Below are positions 24,527-35,440 of a stretch of DNA of 64,000 nt, piece by piece. Position 1 is the stretch's first letter. Each line of letters opens with the position of its first letter. The notes under the pieces are model-generated. The model ran no database searches. It saw only the letters and a list, made by a program, of their open reading frames with translations, and was not told where the DNA came from. The stretch is from contig OZ218960.1 in NCBI GenBank assembly GCA_965112735.1, positions 2,542,001 through 2,606,000 on the forward strand. The letters are read 5' to 3'. The DNA comes from Phaeosaccion multiseriatum (Eukaryota > Ochrophyta, other classes). The position numbers and the translations under genes were made by a program.

Positions 24527-25237
24527 GTGAGTGTTATGTAATCTTTATGGGTATGGAGAATGAGCTGCAGAGCTCTTTTCGTGGGCTGGCCTGTGCACTG
24601 CCCACAGCTGAGGGTGCAGTCTTGATTCTTGGGTAGTGGAAGGAAGCGGAGCGGAGCCTTGGGACTTTCCCCCTGGTTGCGTCGAGGAAAAAAAAAAACC
24701 CGTTGTTTTTGTTGCTAGTTTGTTAGCTTAGATTTTAGTTCGTTGTGCTTGTTCGGCGGGCGGGTGGGAGTGGACTCTTGCGGTCTGTGTACCTGCCCCT
24801 CCCCGCTTGGCTTTTAGGGGGGGAAAATCGGAACACCGTCGTCGGCGACCATTTTGTTCTGTGTGTGAAGTGATATATTAATTAAGTTACAAAGTAAAGT
24901 CAGAATGATACTGTAGCATGTCGTGTGGTGGTCAGGAGGTCAGCGCCATAGCTAATACTAATATCACCTGCGATACTCTAATTTTAGTCACAGTGATTTC
25001 GGAGGTGAGAGTGAAAACTTTAAGAGGCCTTCCTTTTTGGCCAAGGATCTTATCGAGGGTTCTCGGGCGAGGATGGAGTCAAGCAGCACCTGCAGAGAGT
25101 TTCTTGCGGAGGCGCGTCCTGGTCCTGACATTTGCTTGACATTACCTCCTGTACTCCGTCTGGTGTCTTGCTTGTCTTGTTCATCACATCACTTCTCCAC
25201 ACGGAGCAGCTCCACGAAATCGTCGAAGTCGGGGACG
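24527..25237. other. Intergenic, no gene seen
   Basis: This is the convergent 3' space between the cysteine-rich gene (+) and the first RGS gene (-). It holds an A12-like run near 24690 and an AT-rich patch near 24870. The end, from about 25187, matches 31487-31547 in the array. Confidence 0.5.
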
Positions 25238-25239
25238 TG

Positions 25240-25492
25240 ATGTTGCTTAGTCATCGGCCAGTCGGCCCGTCGGTCGGCCGGTCCGTCGGTTAGTCGGTCA
25301 GTCGGTTAGTCGGTCAGTCGGTCGGTCGGTCTGTCCGTCAGTCGGTCAGTCCGTCTTTCGGTCGGTCGGTTAGTCATTCAGTCGGTCTGTCGGTCAGTCC
25401 GTCAGTCGGTCCGTCCGTCTTTCGGTCGGTCGGTCAGTCATTCAGTCGGTCTGTCGGTCAGTCCGTCAGTCGGTCCGTCCGTAGCTAGGCTT
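25240..25492. repeat. (GTCGGTCAGTCG)-type tetranucleotide satellite
   Basis: GTCG, GTCA and GTCC tetramers run for about 250 bp immediately downstream of RGS gene 1. The same satellite lies downstream of RGS gene 3 at 31548-31680, so it was copied together with the gene. Confidence 0.9.
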
Positions 25493-25507
25493 AGGTGGCG
25501 CCACTCT

Positions 25508-27354
25508 TCATGGGTTAGGGCCCAGGGACAGTGCCTGGGATACAACCGTATCATTGCAACTATTGATTGAAGCAAGCAAACATCTGGCCACCTCCACGCC
25601 ATCTCCACCAGTACCTAAGGTCCCAGCTTCGAGCTCGGCCTCCTCGATGAGAGACAGCGCCTCCTGATACTGCGGGGTGGTCTTGAACTTGGCGAGGAAG
25701 TTGCTGTCGAGCAGTGAGTACACCTCCCTCACAGCCGGCTCGAACACGTGCTTCCTGTCTTCCATCTGCGGTCAGAGGGGTGTGGGGAGCAAGGCAACGA
25801 GCAATGGATGAGGCGGGTGGGGAGTGAGTGAGTCTGAGGATCTGGTGAGTGTCAGACTGACTCATGGCCGCGTGGTTTGTGGCCTTCCCTCACTCCCCTC
25901 CTCCTCCCTCCGCGTACAATACCCCCGCCCCTTGCTTGCTACCTTGTCGCTGCTGCAGAAGACCGCTGCATCCGTGAGCCGCATCGTCGAGGCACGTATC
26001 TTTGAGTTGATGTTCACCTCCATATCGGAGTACTGCTGAATGTACTTGCGGCAGATGCCAACGTAAATGGCATGGGTGCTCTCCATGCTAGGCTTTTCCG
26101 CGGCTCGTCGTTGCTGCTGCTGCTGCTGCTGCTCCTCCTGCTGCTGTTTCTGCAGGGCTATGCCTCCTCCTTCTCCAGCGACAAGCGCCGCATCGTACTG
26201 CTCCACTGCCCGGAGGAAATCGAGACTCTCGATGCATATGGCCCGTCGAAGGAAGTCCTCAAACGGTACCACCATTGCAGGGGTCGCCAGAAGGCCCCTG
26301 GTGTCACCAAAGACGCTTCCGTCAGAAGCAGGAGGTGCCCCTCTTTCGGCCGTCTCGGGCAGCACTTGGGGTGATGAACGTGACTTCTTGCTTCCGCTGC
26401 TGCATCTTGGCTCAAGCAGTTTCGCACGGATGCTCGGGTCCCTGATCCAGCGCAAATCGCCCCACCAAAACAAGCTTGGGATGGGCATCACAGCACAAAA
26501 GAATGCGAAGATGAGATTGATGCTCGTTGACGAGGGGACCGAATCGTTGAGGTCTGACACGATGCGAACGGCAAAGTAGACACCGGCAAAAGCACCAAAG
26601 GAATGGGCATGAATAAGCAGCTCCTGTCCGACGAGCAGATCGTCGTTGGAGTCGCTGACTGCCTTGGACCATGCCAACAAGAAACCAAGAAGAGCCACGG
26701 AACACGCGATATGCAGTATCCACGGCTGGAACCAAAAGCAAAGGGCGTCTGGGCCATCGTGGAAGATCAAGGGCCTCCAAATGATCAGAGGAACGCAGAT
26801 CAGGGCTATGATCATCAGGCTGGATACTCCCATTATCTTCCATGCCCATACGGGGCCGATGATGTGTCGGTACTTCTCCCGGGTCTCAGAATCGCTCGTT
26901 GCAATAACCATCTTCACCCCTCGCAAAACGAAAGCCATGCCTGAGGATAACAACAGCGAGCCACAACAGAAGGTGAGACCAGGAAAGGGGGAGGGGGAGG
27001 TGCAACTGGCGGCTTCCTCATTGCTCAGTCAAGCAAGTCAAGAGCTCCCTCGCTCTGTACAGTAGTACAATGCATAGGGAGTCCAGTGGACTTACCCACT
27101 CCGCTGAAGCCCGTCCACCCGTCAAGCACTATGAAGGCACAAGAGAAGGACACCCCCTCCAGACGCCGGACCTCGACGAGGAGCATCATTCCTACGGAGC
27201 CGATGAGGTACAGACTGTGGCACAGCAGCAGGCCTGGAAATCTCGCCCTGACCAGCGGAACGTCTCGGGATTTCCAAAACCACCAGGCCTTAGGAAGCAT
27301 CACCGACAAGTAGATCACATAGCCAAGAACGGTAGCAATTGACTCCGCACGCAT
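25508..27354 (-). CDS. 7TM-RGS protein, array copy 1 (intact)
   Basis: Three exons on minus: 27354-27096, 26940-25943 and 25765-25508. The junctions are phase 1 and phase 0, and the protein has 504 residues. Exon 1 and the first half of exon 2 give about seven hydrophobic segments, for example IATVLGYVIYLSVML, LLLCHSLYLIGSVGMMLLV and INLIFAFFCAVMPIPSLFWW. The C-terminal half is an RGS domain: PFEDFLRRAICIESLDFLRAVEQY, a linker, IYVGICRKYIQQY with EVNINSKIR, and in exon 3 VFEPAVREVYSLLDSNFLAKF. The plan matches plant AtRGS1, a plasma-membrane receptor-like GAP that switches off Galpha. The usual E-N-L of RGS helix 4 is E-S-L here. A Gln/Glu run lies inside the RGS domain between its two halves. 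Nearly identical to copy 3. Confidence 0.88.
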
Positions 27355-27670
27355 CGTGCGGCACTAGAACAGCTCACATGTACAAGAGACGGAACATTTT
27401 TACGTTACAAAAAGAAGTAGTTTGAGGAGAGCGAGTTTACGAGTCGATTACAAGAAATGTATATAGGCCTTTATCTCACCTGAAAGAATCAAAAGAATCA
27501 AAAGTATCAAACAAAAACCTGACTATATTTTATGAAATGGGTACTGCTGAAGACAAGTCAAAGCGACAAAGAATGTGGTAAGGGAGACATGCGAAGGCTG
27601 GACAGTGTGTTCACGGCCTCTCGAAGGTCCTAGACGCCCTCTGCAAATGCACGTCGAGACGGCTGTTGTC

Positions 27671-28412
27671 TCACTGCAGGTCCGATGCTCCCCGACGCGG
27701 CCTGCCTATGTTCCGCTCAGATGACCTCCTGCGTGGCGTCATGACCGCTCTGCTCACCAAAGCTCTCCTCTGCTCACCAAAGCCGATGAGCTCCTCCAAC
27801 GTCTCACCGGAAGAGCTGGGGTAACTGCTGTCGCTCTCGCTGTCGGAAGACGGGGCGCTCATCGCGAGAGCAACTGTACGCGCAGTCGCTGCGTCGAGCT
27901 TTACGCCCGAGGCTGGTCCAAGCACAGAGATGTGGCCTGCTGCCGCGGCCTTCGTCGAGGTCGGAAAAGTAACAGCTTGTCGAGAAGAATCTGGGACGGG
28001 AGACGCAAGAAAGAGAAGGAGGGAAACAAAAAGGGGGGAGGAGATAAGAGAGGGTCACACCAGCACAACACTCAGCTTATCGACACACTCTCTCTCTCCC
28101 TCCGTCTCTCTCTCTCTCTCTCTCGCGCCCGCCTCCTCTTTGTGCGTACCAATTGATCAAACCGGTGTTGTCTTGCTGTGCCGAACCGGAAGCAGCCTTG
28201 GTCACCCTGCGCGGTTTGCTGCCGGACTGGCTGGTGGCGGTGGAGTCATCGTGAAAGACCCATCACAGATACGGCAACCGCTTCCAGCTCCTTGTCTTCC
28301 CCTTAGAGAACACATTTCAATCCTCCTGGTGAACCTTTGGCTCTGCCCCTCCTCGCTTTCTTGCCACTTTGAGTAGGAGTGCTCGTATTGTTGCTCTGTC
28401 GAGTAGGGGGCG
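27671..28412 (-). CDS. Possible small gene of unknown function, model uncertain
   Basis: On minus, the last exon is about 27990-27671, with an acceptor after CCCAG. It encodes a Ala/Ser/Asp/Glu-rich then Arg-rich tail (LAMSAPSSDSESDSSYPSSS, later RRRSSERNIGRPRRGASD). Upstream, ATG 28412 starts MAPPTRQSNNTSTPTQSGKK and a basic stretch. An in-between exon near 28220-28150 with donor gtacgc is possible, but I could not make all phases agree. No family is recognised. It lies in a 3-kb insert between RGS copies 1 and 2 and may be broken. Confidence 0.35.
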
Positions 28413-30460
28413 CCATGGTGCTGTTGCTGGTGAATGGGAGTAGGCAGGAGGCGTAGAGAAGAGATGAAACAAAACAACCAGGAAAAAAAAAACAATGAGA
28501 CGCGAAAAAGATGCGCATGCAAGACAGATCCAAGACCCCCTGGAAAAAAATGAGGGAATTGGAATTTTGGGTAATACACGTAAAGGAAACACGACAGTTA
28601 CGGCACCAAGGGTATTTACTCATATAGGCGTCGCGCGCGGCAACACGTCAGTGGGCAAACCGCGCTATAATGTAGTACCGAGTTCGAATCCTACCTGCGC
28701 TCCTGTTCCTAACGCAGGGCAAGCCTAAAGCGGTGTGGGCGTGATAATCTACACAACACGTGTGTGTGCGCGCGCGTGTGTGTGTGATCGTGTGTGTACC
28801 TTCAGACAGTTGCTGACTCTTCACGTTGTGTGTGACCAATTGATAGTGGGCTTGGCCTTTATCTTTCTGAACGTAACCTTGGGCACAGACGGCGTACACG
28901 AAGCGGAGAAACGGCAGAGAAAAATATATTGGCGAAGGTAAAAGGTGATGGAAAAATTCGTGAGTGTGTGGTTATTTTTTCAATGAATGTGTCGTAGCGG
29001 CCGCTGGTTCGATTACCATCGGGGCCGGGGAGGGGGATACACTTTCGGCCAAGTCGTAGGTGCCTCACAAGACGCACGATTGGGCCCTCAGGTGGACCCA
29101 ACACAGATGGCATTCTGTTGACTGATAACGTACTCACCTAGCGTGCTGACGGAAGGTGTGGCTTCCGGACATAGGCTTGACAATGAGGGTAAAGCCGCTC
29201 CCGGTTGTGGAGACGTACTGTAGTTCGTCTTCAGTAAACTATATCAGCCTGGACAATTGAAGATATGGAATATGGAATGCAGACAATGGGGGGAGAACGA
29301 AGTGGTGCAGAGGATGTGCATGCGGGAACAATGGGCACGACCGCGAGTTGTGTTAGCGGGGAATGACTTGAGGCAGTGTGGTTGTGAGTCAACTCCATCT
29401 CCAATGGCATTGATGCTGACCACTGCTTGGAGACGTTTCTTCCTCTGGGAGTATAGCAACAACTAGAATCAGATCATGCAAAAAGGCCACATCCCCGTGG
29501 AAGTTTGCGCGTCCTTCCTTACCATTCTGACTCTTTTCTCCATGCATCGCGCACGCGCCAGAGTTACAATGCTTTGCCATGAAGGCGACGAAAGGTCTCC
29601 ACCAACTCGACTGGGCAGTGATGGACAAGTGCACCGACTTGTAATTCCCTTTTGGCCCAACGCCGGCCAACTACGAGTTCTTCGCCGATGCTCTTGCCGC
29701 AGTGGCCCTCGCTGTTGCTGATAACAAGGGCCTTGCCGCCGCCGCAGGCTTCGGGGTGTCTTGTCAGTTGCTGTAGGTGTCTTCTTCCTTTCTGCAGGCC
29801 CAGTAGCCTTTGCGGGGGCAAGAAGGGGCATCACACGTCTGCCATCCTGGTCGCTCTCCGCCTCTGCCGTCAACAAAAGGAAGAGGGTCAGATCCATTCC
29901 CATGTAGTGAGCCGTGATCCGAGGGAAGGGGAACTCTTGCCGCCGGTGGTCAATCGAAGCGAGCGGGCCGTAGCCTGTGGATCAGCTTTGGAGTTTGAAG
30001 GGTGCAGGGTCTTCTCCTGGTGCTCATCTTGGTCGTTGCTGGCCGCGTGTGCATACGGGGGTGATGTCCGTGCTTAGAGCTTAATAAGGATGATTTTTGA
30101 TTTCCTGCCAGTAGCAAGTTTTAAGTTTCAATATCGAAAAACGTATTTTCAGCGAGTCCAGCATCACAAGAAGAAAAAATTTGACGCGCCTGCCCGCCCT
30201 GCTTTGGCACCCCCTGTAAATCGCATGTACCCCCCCTTATACAAATAAACGGACTGAACAGTTTGTTGCGATTGCAGCTCGGGCTCGGGCGCTTCTCCGC
30301 TTGATCGGCTGGTCAACCCCTGATGCACTATCCGCTATCCGTTATCGCCGGCGCCAGCCGATCCGCTATCCGCTATCGAAATGTGGGCGATAGTGCATCA
30401 GGGGTTGTGGCTGAGGCGCTAATCTGCTCGAGGCACAGAGCGCAGAGGGCGCGACATCAT
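28413..30460. other. Insert between RGS copies 1 and 2, no firm gene
   Basis: This stretch lacks RGS homology. It contains a tRNA box-B-like GAGTTCGAATCC at 28680-28691, a short + frame at 29579-29776 interrupted by one stop, and a hairpin at 30315-30408. Absence from the otherwise parallel copy 3-copy 4 interval suggests an insertion. Confidence 0.4.
30315..30408. repeat. Perfect 18-bp inverted repeat (hairpin)
   Basis: AACCCCTGATGCACTATC at 30315 and its reverse complement GATAGTGCATCAGGGGTT at about 30389-30406 flank roughly 55 bp. That loop is itself made of ATCCGCTATC-like direct repeats. It could be a small MITE-like element or a replication-slippage palindrome. Confidence 0.8.
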
Positions 30461-30616
30461 CCCGTGTGTACGGAGGGACAGTGTGCGTAGATGCGAAGGT
30501 GTTACAGGCTCAGGGTAGCTACCTCTCACGCCAGATGAGAGCACAGCCAGGACAGGGATTGTGTATTCCTCTCTGTATCACAAGTCAATCAAGCCGAGGT
30601 GGTCGCCCTTCAAGAG

Positions 30617-31240
30617 CTAGCTTGGCAGGGCTGCCGGGACGCAGGAGTCATACATGCTACACATAGCCAATGATGAGTGAAGTGCCTGCCTCGCCGCCTC
30701 CACGCCATGTCCCGCACTGTCTACCGTCCCAGGCTCGAGCTCAGTCTCCTCGTCGATGAGTGACAGCGCCTCCTGATACTCCAGGGTGGTCTTGAGCTTG
30801 GCGAGGAAGTTGCTGTCGAGTAGCCTGTAGAACTCCGTCACAGCCGCATGGAACACGTCTCTCCGGTCTTCGCTCGACCTGTGGTGTGCATGTGCCCGCC
30901 AGTGCGATGGGAGTAAAAGCAACGAGGCAACGGGGCAGCGATGGACGGTCGGGTGGGGAGGGAGTGAGGCAGGCTGGCTCCGCGCAGCGATGACCGGCGC
31001 TGCCGCAGCGTCTATGGTCATGTCTGATTTCTTGGCGTGCGACCCTTCCTCACCCCCGCTTCTTGCTTCTCCCTCCACATCCTCCCTCCACTTACCTTGT
31101 CGCTACTGCAGAAGACCGCTGCATCCACGAGCCGCATCGTCGAGGCACGCATCTTTGAGCTGATGCTCACCTCCATGTCGGAGTACTGCTGAATGTACTT
31201 GCGGCAGATGCCAACGTAAATAGCATGAATGCTCTCCATG
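30617..31240 (-). pseudogene. 7TM-RGS fragment, array copy 2 (truncated)
   Basis: Only the end of the RGS domain remains. 31240-31096 matches the 3' end of exon 2 (IYVGICRKYIQQYSDMEV to FCSSDK) with its donor. 30878-30617 matches exon 3 (VFHAAVTEFYRLLDSNFLAK). All transmembrane segments and the first half of the RGS domain are gone. The exon 3 acceptor context leaves a phase that does not fit the phase-0 donor. Homology stops abruptly at 31240, where sequence of the cysteine-rich gene begins. Closest to copy 4, with which it shares downstream sequence (30461-30625 vs 33722-33890). Confidence 0.8.
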
Positions 31241-31486
31241 TGACCCGTTCTGACTGTCACCTTGCCTCTTGACGTGTTGCCTCTGCCCTGCCTCCGACAC
31301 CTCCTGCTCACGTCTGTCTACACTGTACCGCCCGCTCCACCTCGTGTTCGATGCCCTCCCACTTGGTTGCTGAACCGCCGAACCATTGTCTTACGCCCGA
31401 CGGTCCCCTGCTTGTGCCTCCTTCATCCTGCTACCTACTGATACCGCCCTGCGTCACCACCTCGCAGTCCAAGACCTTTGTGGTGA
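31241..31486 (+). other. Translocated fragment of the cysteine-rich gene
   Basis: The stretch aligns with 17775-17948: TGACCCGTTCT, CACCTTGCCTCTTGACGTGT, GTGTTGCCTCTGCCCTGCCT, CGATGCCCTCCCACTT and ACGCCCGACGGTCC occur in the same order. At its end CGCAG-TCCAAGACCTTTGTG keeps the acceptor and the 15-nt microexon, here followed by GTGATT instead of the donor GTGAGT. It has no other exons and no reading context. Confidence 0.8.
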
Positions 31487-31547
31487 TTCATCACTTCTCC
31501 ACACGGAGCAGCTCCACGAAATCGTCCAAGTCGGGGACGTGATGTTG

Positions 31548-31682
31548 CTCCGTCATCGGTCATCGGTCAGTCGGCCAGTCGGTCGGTCGGTCAGTCCGTC
31601 AGTCGGTCCGTCCGTCTTTCGGTCGGTCGGTCAGTCATTCAGTCGGTCTGTCGGTCAGTCCGTCAGTCGGTCCGTCCGTAGC
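31548..31682. repeat. (GTCGGTCAGTCG)-type satellite, second copy
   Basis: Shorter version of the satellite at 25240-25492, in the same place relative to RGS gene 3. Confidence 0.9.
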
Positions 31683-31748
31683 TAGGCTTAGGTGGAGGCT
31701 ACTCTTCATGCGTTAGGGCCCACGGGCAGTGCCTGGGATACAACCGTA

Positions 31749-33562
31749 TCATTGCAGCTGCGGCTCTGGGCTATTGATTGAAGCAAGCAAACTTCTCGCC
31801 ACCTCCACGCCATCTCCACCAGTACCTAAGGTCCCAGCTTCGAGCTCGGCCTCCTCGATGAGTGACAGCGCCTCCTGATACTGCGGGGTGGTCTTGAACT
31901 TGGCGAGGAAGTTGCTGTCGAGCAGTGAGTACACCTCCCTCACAGCCGGCTCGAACACGTGCTTCCTGTCTTCCATCTGCGGTCAGAGGGGTGTGGGGAG
32001 CAAGGCAACAAGCAATGGATAAGGGTGGGGAGTGAGTGAGTCTGAGGATCTGGTGAGTGTCAGACTGACTCATGGCCGCGTGGTTTGTGGCCTTCCCTCA
32101 CTCCCCTCCTCCTCCCTCCGCGTAAAATACCCCCGCCCCTTGCTTGCTACCTTGTCGCTGCTGCAGAAGACCGCTGCATCCATGAGCCGCATCGTCGAGG
32201 CACGCATCTTTGAGTTGATGTTCACCTCCATATCGGAGTACTGCTGAATGTACTTGCGGCAGATGCCAACGTAAATGGCATGGGTGCTCTCCATGCTAGG
32301 CTTTTCCGCGGCTCGTCGTTGCTGCTGCTGCTGCTGCTGCTCCTCCTGCTGCTGTTTCTGCAGGGCTATGCCTCCTCCTTCTCCAGCGACAAGCGCCGCA
32401 TCGTACTGCTCCACTGCCCGGAGGAAATCGAGACTCTCGATGCATATGACCCGTCGAAGGAAGTCCTCAAACGGTACCACCATTGCAGGGGTCGCTAGAA
32501 GGCCCCTGGTGTCACCAAAGACGCTTCCGTCAGAAGCAGGGGGTGCCCCTCTTTCGGCCGTCTCGGGCAGCACTTGGGGTGATGAACGTGACTTCTTGCT
32601 TCCGCTGCTGCATCTTGGCTCAAGCAGTTTCGCACGGATGCTCGGGTCCCTGATCCAGCGCAAATCGCCCCACCAAAACAAGCTTGGGATGGGCATCACA
32701 GCACAAAAGAATGCGAAGATGAGATTGATGCTCGTTGACGAGGGGACCGAATCGTTGAGGTCTGACACGATGCGAACGGCAAAGTAGACGCCGGCAAAAG
32801 CACCAAAGGAATGGGCATGAATAAGCAGCTCCTGTCCGACGAGCAGATCGTCGTTGGAGTCGCTGACTGCCTTGGCCCATGCCAACAAGAAACGAAGGAC
32901 AACCGCGGAACACGCCATATGCAGTATCCACGGCTGGAACCAAAAGCAAAGGGCGTCTGGGCCATCGTTGAAGATCAAGGGCCTCCAAATGATCAGAGGA
33001 ACGCAGATCAGGACTATGATCATCAAACTGGATACTCCCATTATCTTCCATGCCCATACGGGGTTGATGATGTGTCGGTACTTCTCCCGGGTCTCAGAAT
33101 CGCTCGTTGCAATAACCATCTTCACCCCTCGCAAAACGAAAGCCATGCCTGAGGATAACAACAGCGAGCCACAACAGAAGGTGAGACCAGGAAAGGGGGA
33201 GGGGGAGGTGCAACTGGCGGCTCCCTCATTGCTCAGTCAAGCAAGTCAAGAGCTCCCTCGCTCTGTCCAGTAGTACAATGCATAGGGAGTCCAGTGGACT
33301 TACCCACTCCGCTGAAGCCCGTCCACCCGTCAAGCACTATGAAGGCACAAGAGAAGGACACCCCCTCCAGACGCCGCACCTCGACGAGGAGCATCATTCC
33401 TACGGAGCCGATGAGGTACAGACTGTGGCACAGCATTAGGCCTGGAAATCTCGCCCGGACAAGCGGAACGTCTCGGGATTTCCAAAACCACCAGGCCTTA
33501 GGAAGCATCACCGACAAGTAGATCACATAGCCCAGAACGGTAGCAATTGACTCCGCACGCAT
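31749..33562 (-). CDS. 7TM-RGS protein, array copy 3 (intact)
   Basis: Three exons on minus: 33562-33304, 33148-32151 and 31976-31749, 494 residues. Coordinates are those of copy 1 plus 6,208 bp through exons 1 and 2, with only scattered substitutions (for example HIINPVW for HIIGPVW). The last codons differ because the 3' end diverges (ASINSPEPQLQ). Membrane segments, RGS motifs, the E-S-L variant and the Gln/Glu run are as in copy 1. An upstream in-frame ATG at 33598 would add 12 residues (SRTRELFYCRT); 33562 is preferred because it is shared by copies 1, 3 and 5. Such similarity, introns included, implies recent duplication or gene conversion. Confidence 0.88.
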
Positions 33563-33921
33563 CGTGCGGCAGTAGAACAGCTCACGTGTACGAGACACGG
33601 AATATTTTACCAGTTACAAGCACAAATAAAACAAAAGAAAAAAATGACAGTTTCACCAGTTTCAGTTTGTTGTGATTGCACAGGCTCGGGCTTGGTAAAG
33701 TTTCGCGCAGAGGCATCGTCCCGTGTGTAGCTACGGAGGGACAGTGTGCGTAGATGCGAAGGTGTTACAGGCTCAGGGTAGCTACCTCTCACGCCAGATG
33801 AGAGCACAGCCAGGACAGGGATTGTGTATTCCTCTCTGTATCACAAGTCAATCAAGCCGAGGTGGTCGCCCTTCAAGAGCTAGCTGGGCAAAGCGCTGGC
33901 GGGAAGCAGGAGTCATACATG

Positions 33922-35320
33922 CTACACATAGCCAATGATGAGTGAAGTACGTGCCTCGCCGCCTCCACGCCATGTCCCGCACTGTCTGCCTACCGTCCCA
34001 GGCTCGAGCTCAGTCTCCTCGTCGAGTTGCGACAGCTCCTCCTGATACTCCAGGGTGGTCTTGAGCTTGGCGAGGAAGTTGCTGTCGAGTAGCCTGTAGA
34101 ACTCCGTCACAGCCGCATGGAACACGTCTCTCCGGTCTTCGCTCGACCTGTGGTGTGCATGTGCCCGCCAGTGCGATGGGAGTCAAAGCAACGAGGCAAC
34201 GGGGCAGCGATGGACGGTCGGGTGGGGAGGGAGTGAGTCAGGCTGGCTCCGCGCAGCGATGACCGGCGCTGCCGCAGCGTCTATGGTCATGTCTGATTTC
34301 TTGGCGTGCGACCCTTCCTCACCCCCGCTTCTTGCTTCTCCCTCCACATCCTCCCTCCACTTACCTTGTCGCTGCTGCAGAAGACCGCTGCATCCATGAG
34401 CCGCATCGTCGAGGCACGCATCTTTGAGCTGATGTTCACCTCCATGTCGGAGTACTGCTGAATGTACTTGCGGCAGATGCCAACGCAAATAGTATGGGTG
34501 CTCTTCACGCTAGGCTTCTCCGCGACTCGTCGTTGCTGGTGGTGGTGGTGGTGCTGGTGCTGCTGGTCCTGGTGCTGCTGCTGCTGCTGCTCCTCCTCCT
34601 CCTCTTCCTCCTCCTCCTGTGGGCATGCGCCTCCCATTTCTCCAGCGACAAGCGCCTCATCGTACTGCTCCACTGCCCAGAGGAAATCGAAACTCTCGAC
34701 GCAGATGGCCCGCCGAAGGAAGTCCTCAAACGGCGCCGCCATTTCAGGTGTCGCCAGAATCGCTCTGGTGTCACCAAAGATGCACGATTCACAACCACGC
34801 CACCAGTATCGCACAAGTCACAACCACGGAAGACCCGATGAGGAGTATCCAAGGCTGGAACAAGTAGCACAGGGCATCCGGGTCATCGTTGAAGATCAAG
34901 GGCCTCCAAATGATCACACCAGGAACGCCGATCAGGGCTAGCTACCGTCATCACGTTAGACCCGACCACCATCTTCTATGCCCACAGCGGGTTGATGATG
35001 TGGTGGTAGTACTTCTCCCGGGTCTCAGAATCGCTCGTTGCAGTAACCATCTTAACCCCCCGCAAGACCAATGGCAAGGCTGAGAGCAACAAACAAGACG
35101 TGGCGGAATGAGCGGGGAGGGGAGGGGTGGAGGTGAGTGAAAGGATTTCATGCTTCTCTCTTCTTGCACCCGGCGGCTCGCTCCCTGAAAGGCTCAGCCC
35201 GGGAGTAGTCACTCCACTTACCCGCTGCGGGGAAGAGCAAGCCCGTTCACTCGCCAAGCACCAGGAAGACACAGAAGAAGGTTGCCTCCTTGAGACTCCG
35301 CACGTGTACAAGGAGAGTGG
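33922..35320 (-). pseudogene. 7TM-RGS pseudogene, array copy 4
   Basis: Parts in order on minus: exon 1 remnant near 35320-35224 (LKEATFFCVFLVLGE, then an in-frame TGA); start of exon 2 near 35090-34980 (LVLRGVKMVTATSDSETREK); a short piece of the TM4-TM5 region; then a jump straight to FGDTRAILATPEMAAPFEDF and the RGS domain (34775-34377). TM5-TM7 are deleted. The RGS linker has become Glu/Gln/His-rich. The exon 3 remnant (34137-33922) reads FHAAVTEFYRLLDSNFLAK. With the stop and the deletion it cannot make the family protein, though a soluble RGS fragment is conceivable. Confidence 0.75.
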
Positions 35321-35440
35321 ATCCTGTGTAGACGAGTCCTGCTGCTGTCAGAGCTCCGCAGCGAGAGAAAGGAAAGTCGCGATCCCACTGGCCAACCTTC
35401 CCCCTCCGTACCGCGAATGATGAGCTGCTGCATAGGCCAG

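Noticed and set aside
25240-25492. CRISPR array
   Set aside because: The repeats are continuous tetramers without unique spacers, in an intron-bearing eukaryotic genome.
28625-28715. Functional tRNA gene
   Set aside because: The T-stem around TTCGAAT does not pair over 5 bp, and no anticodon arm or acceptor stem can be drawn.
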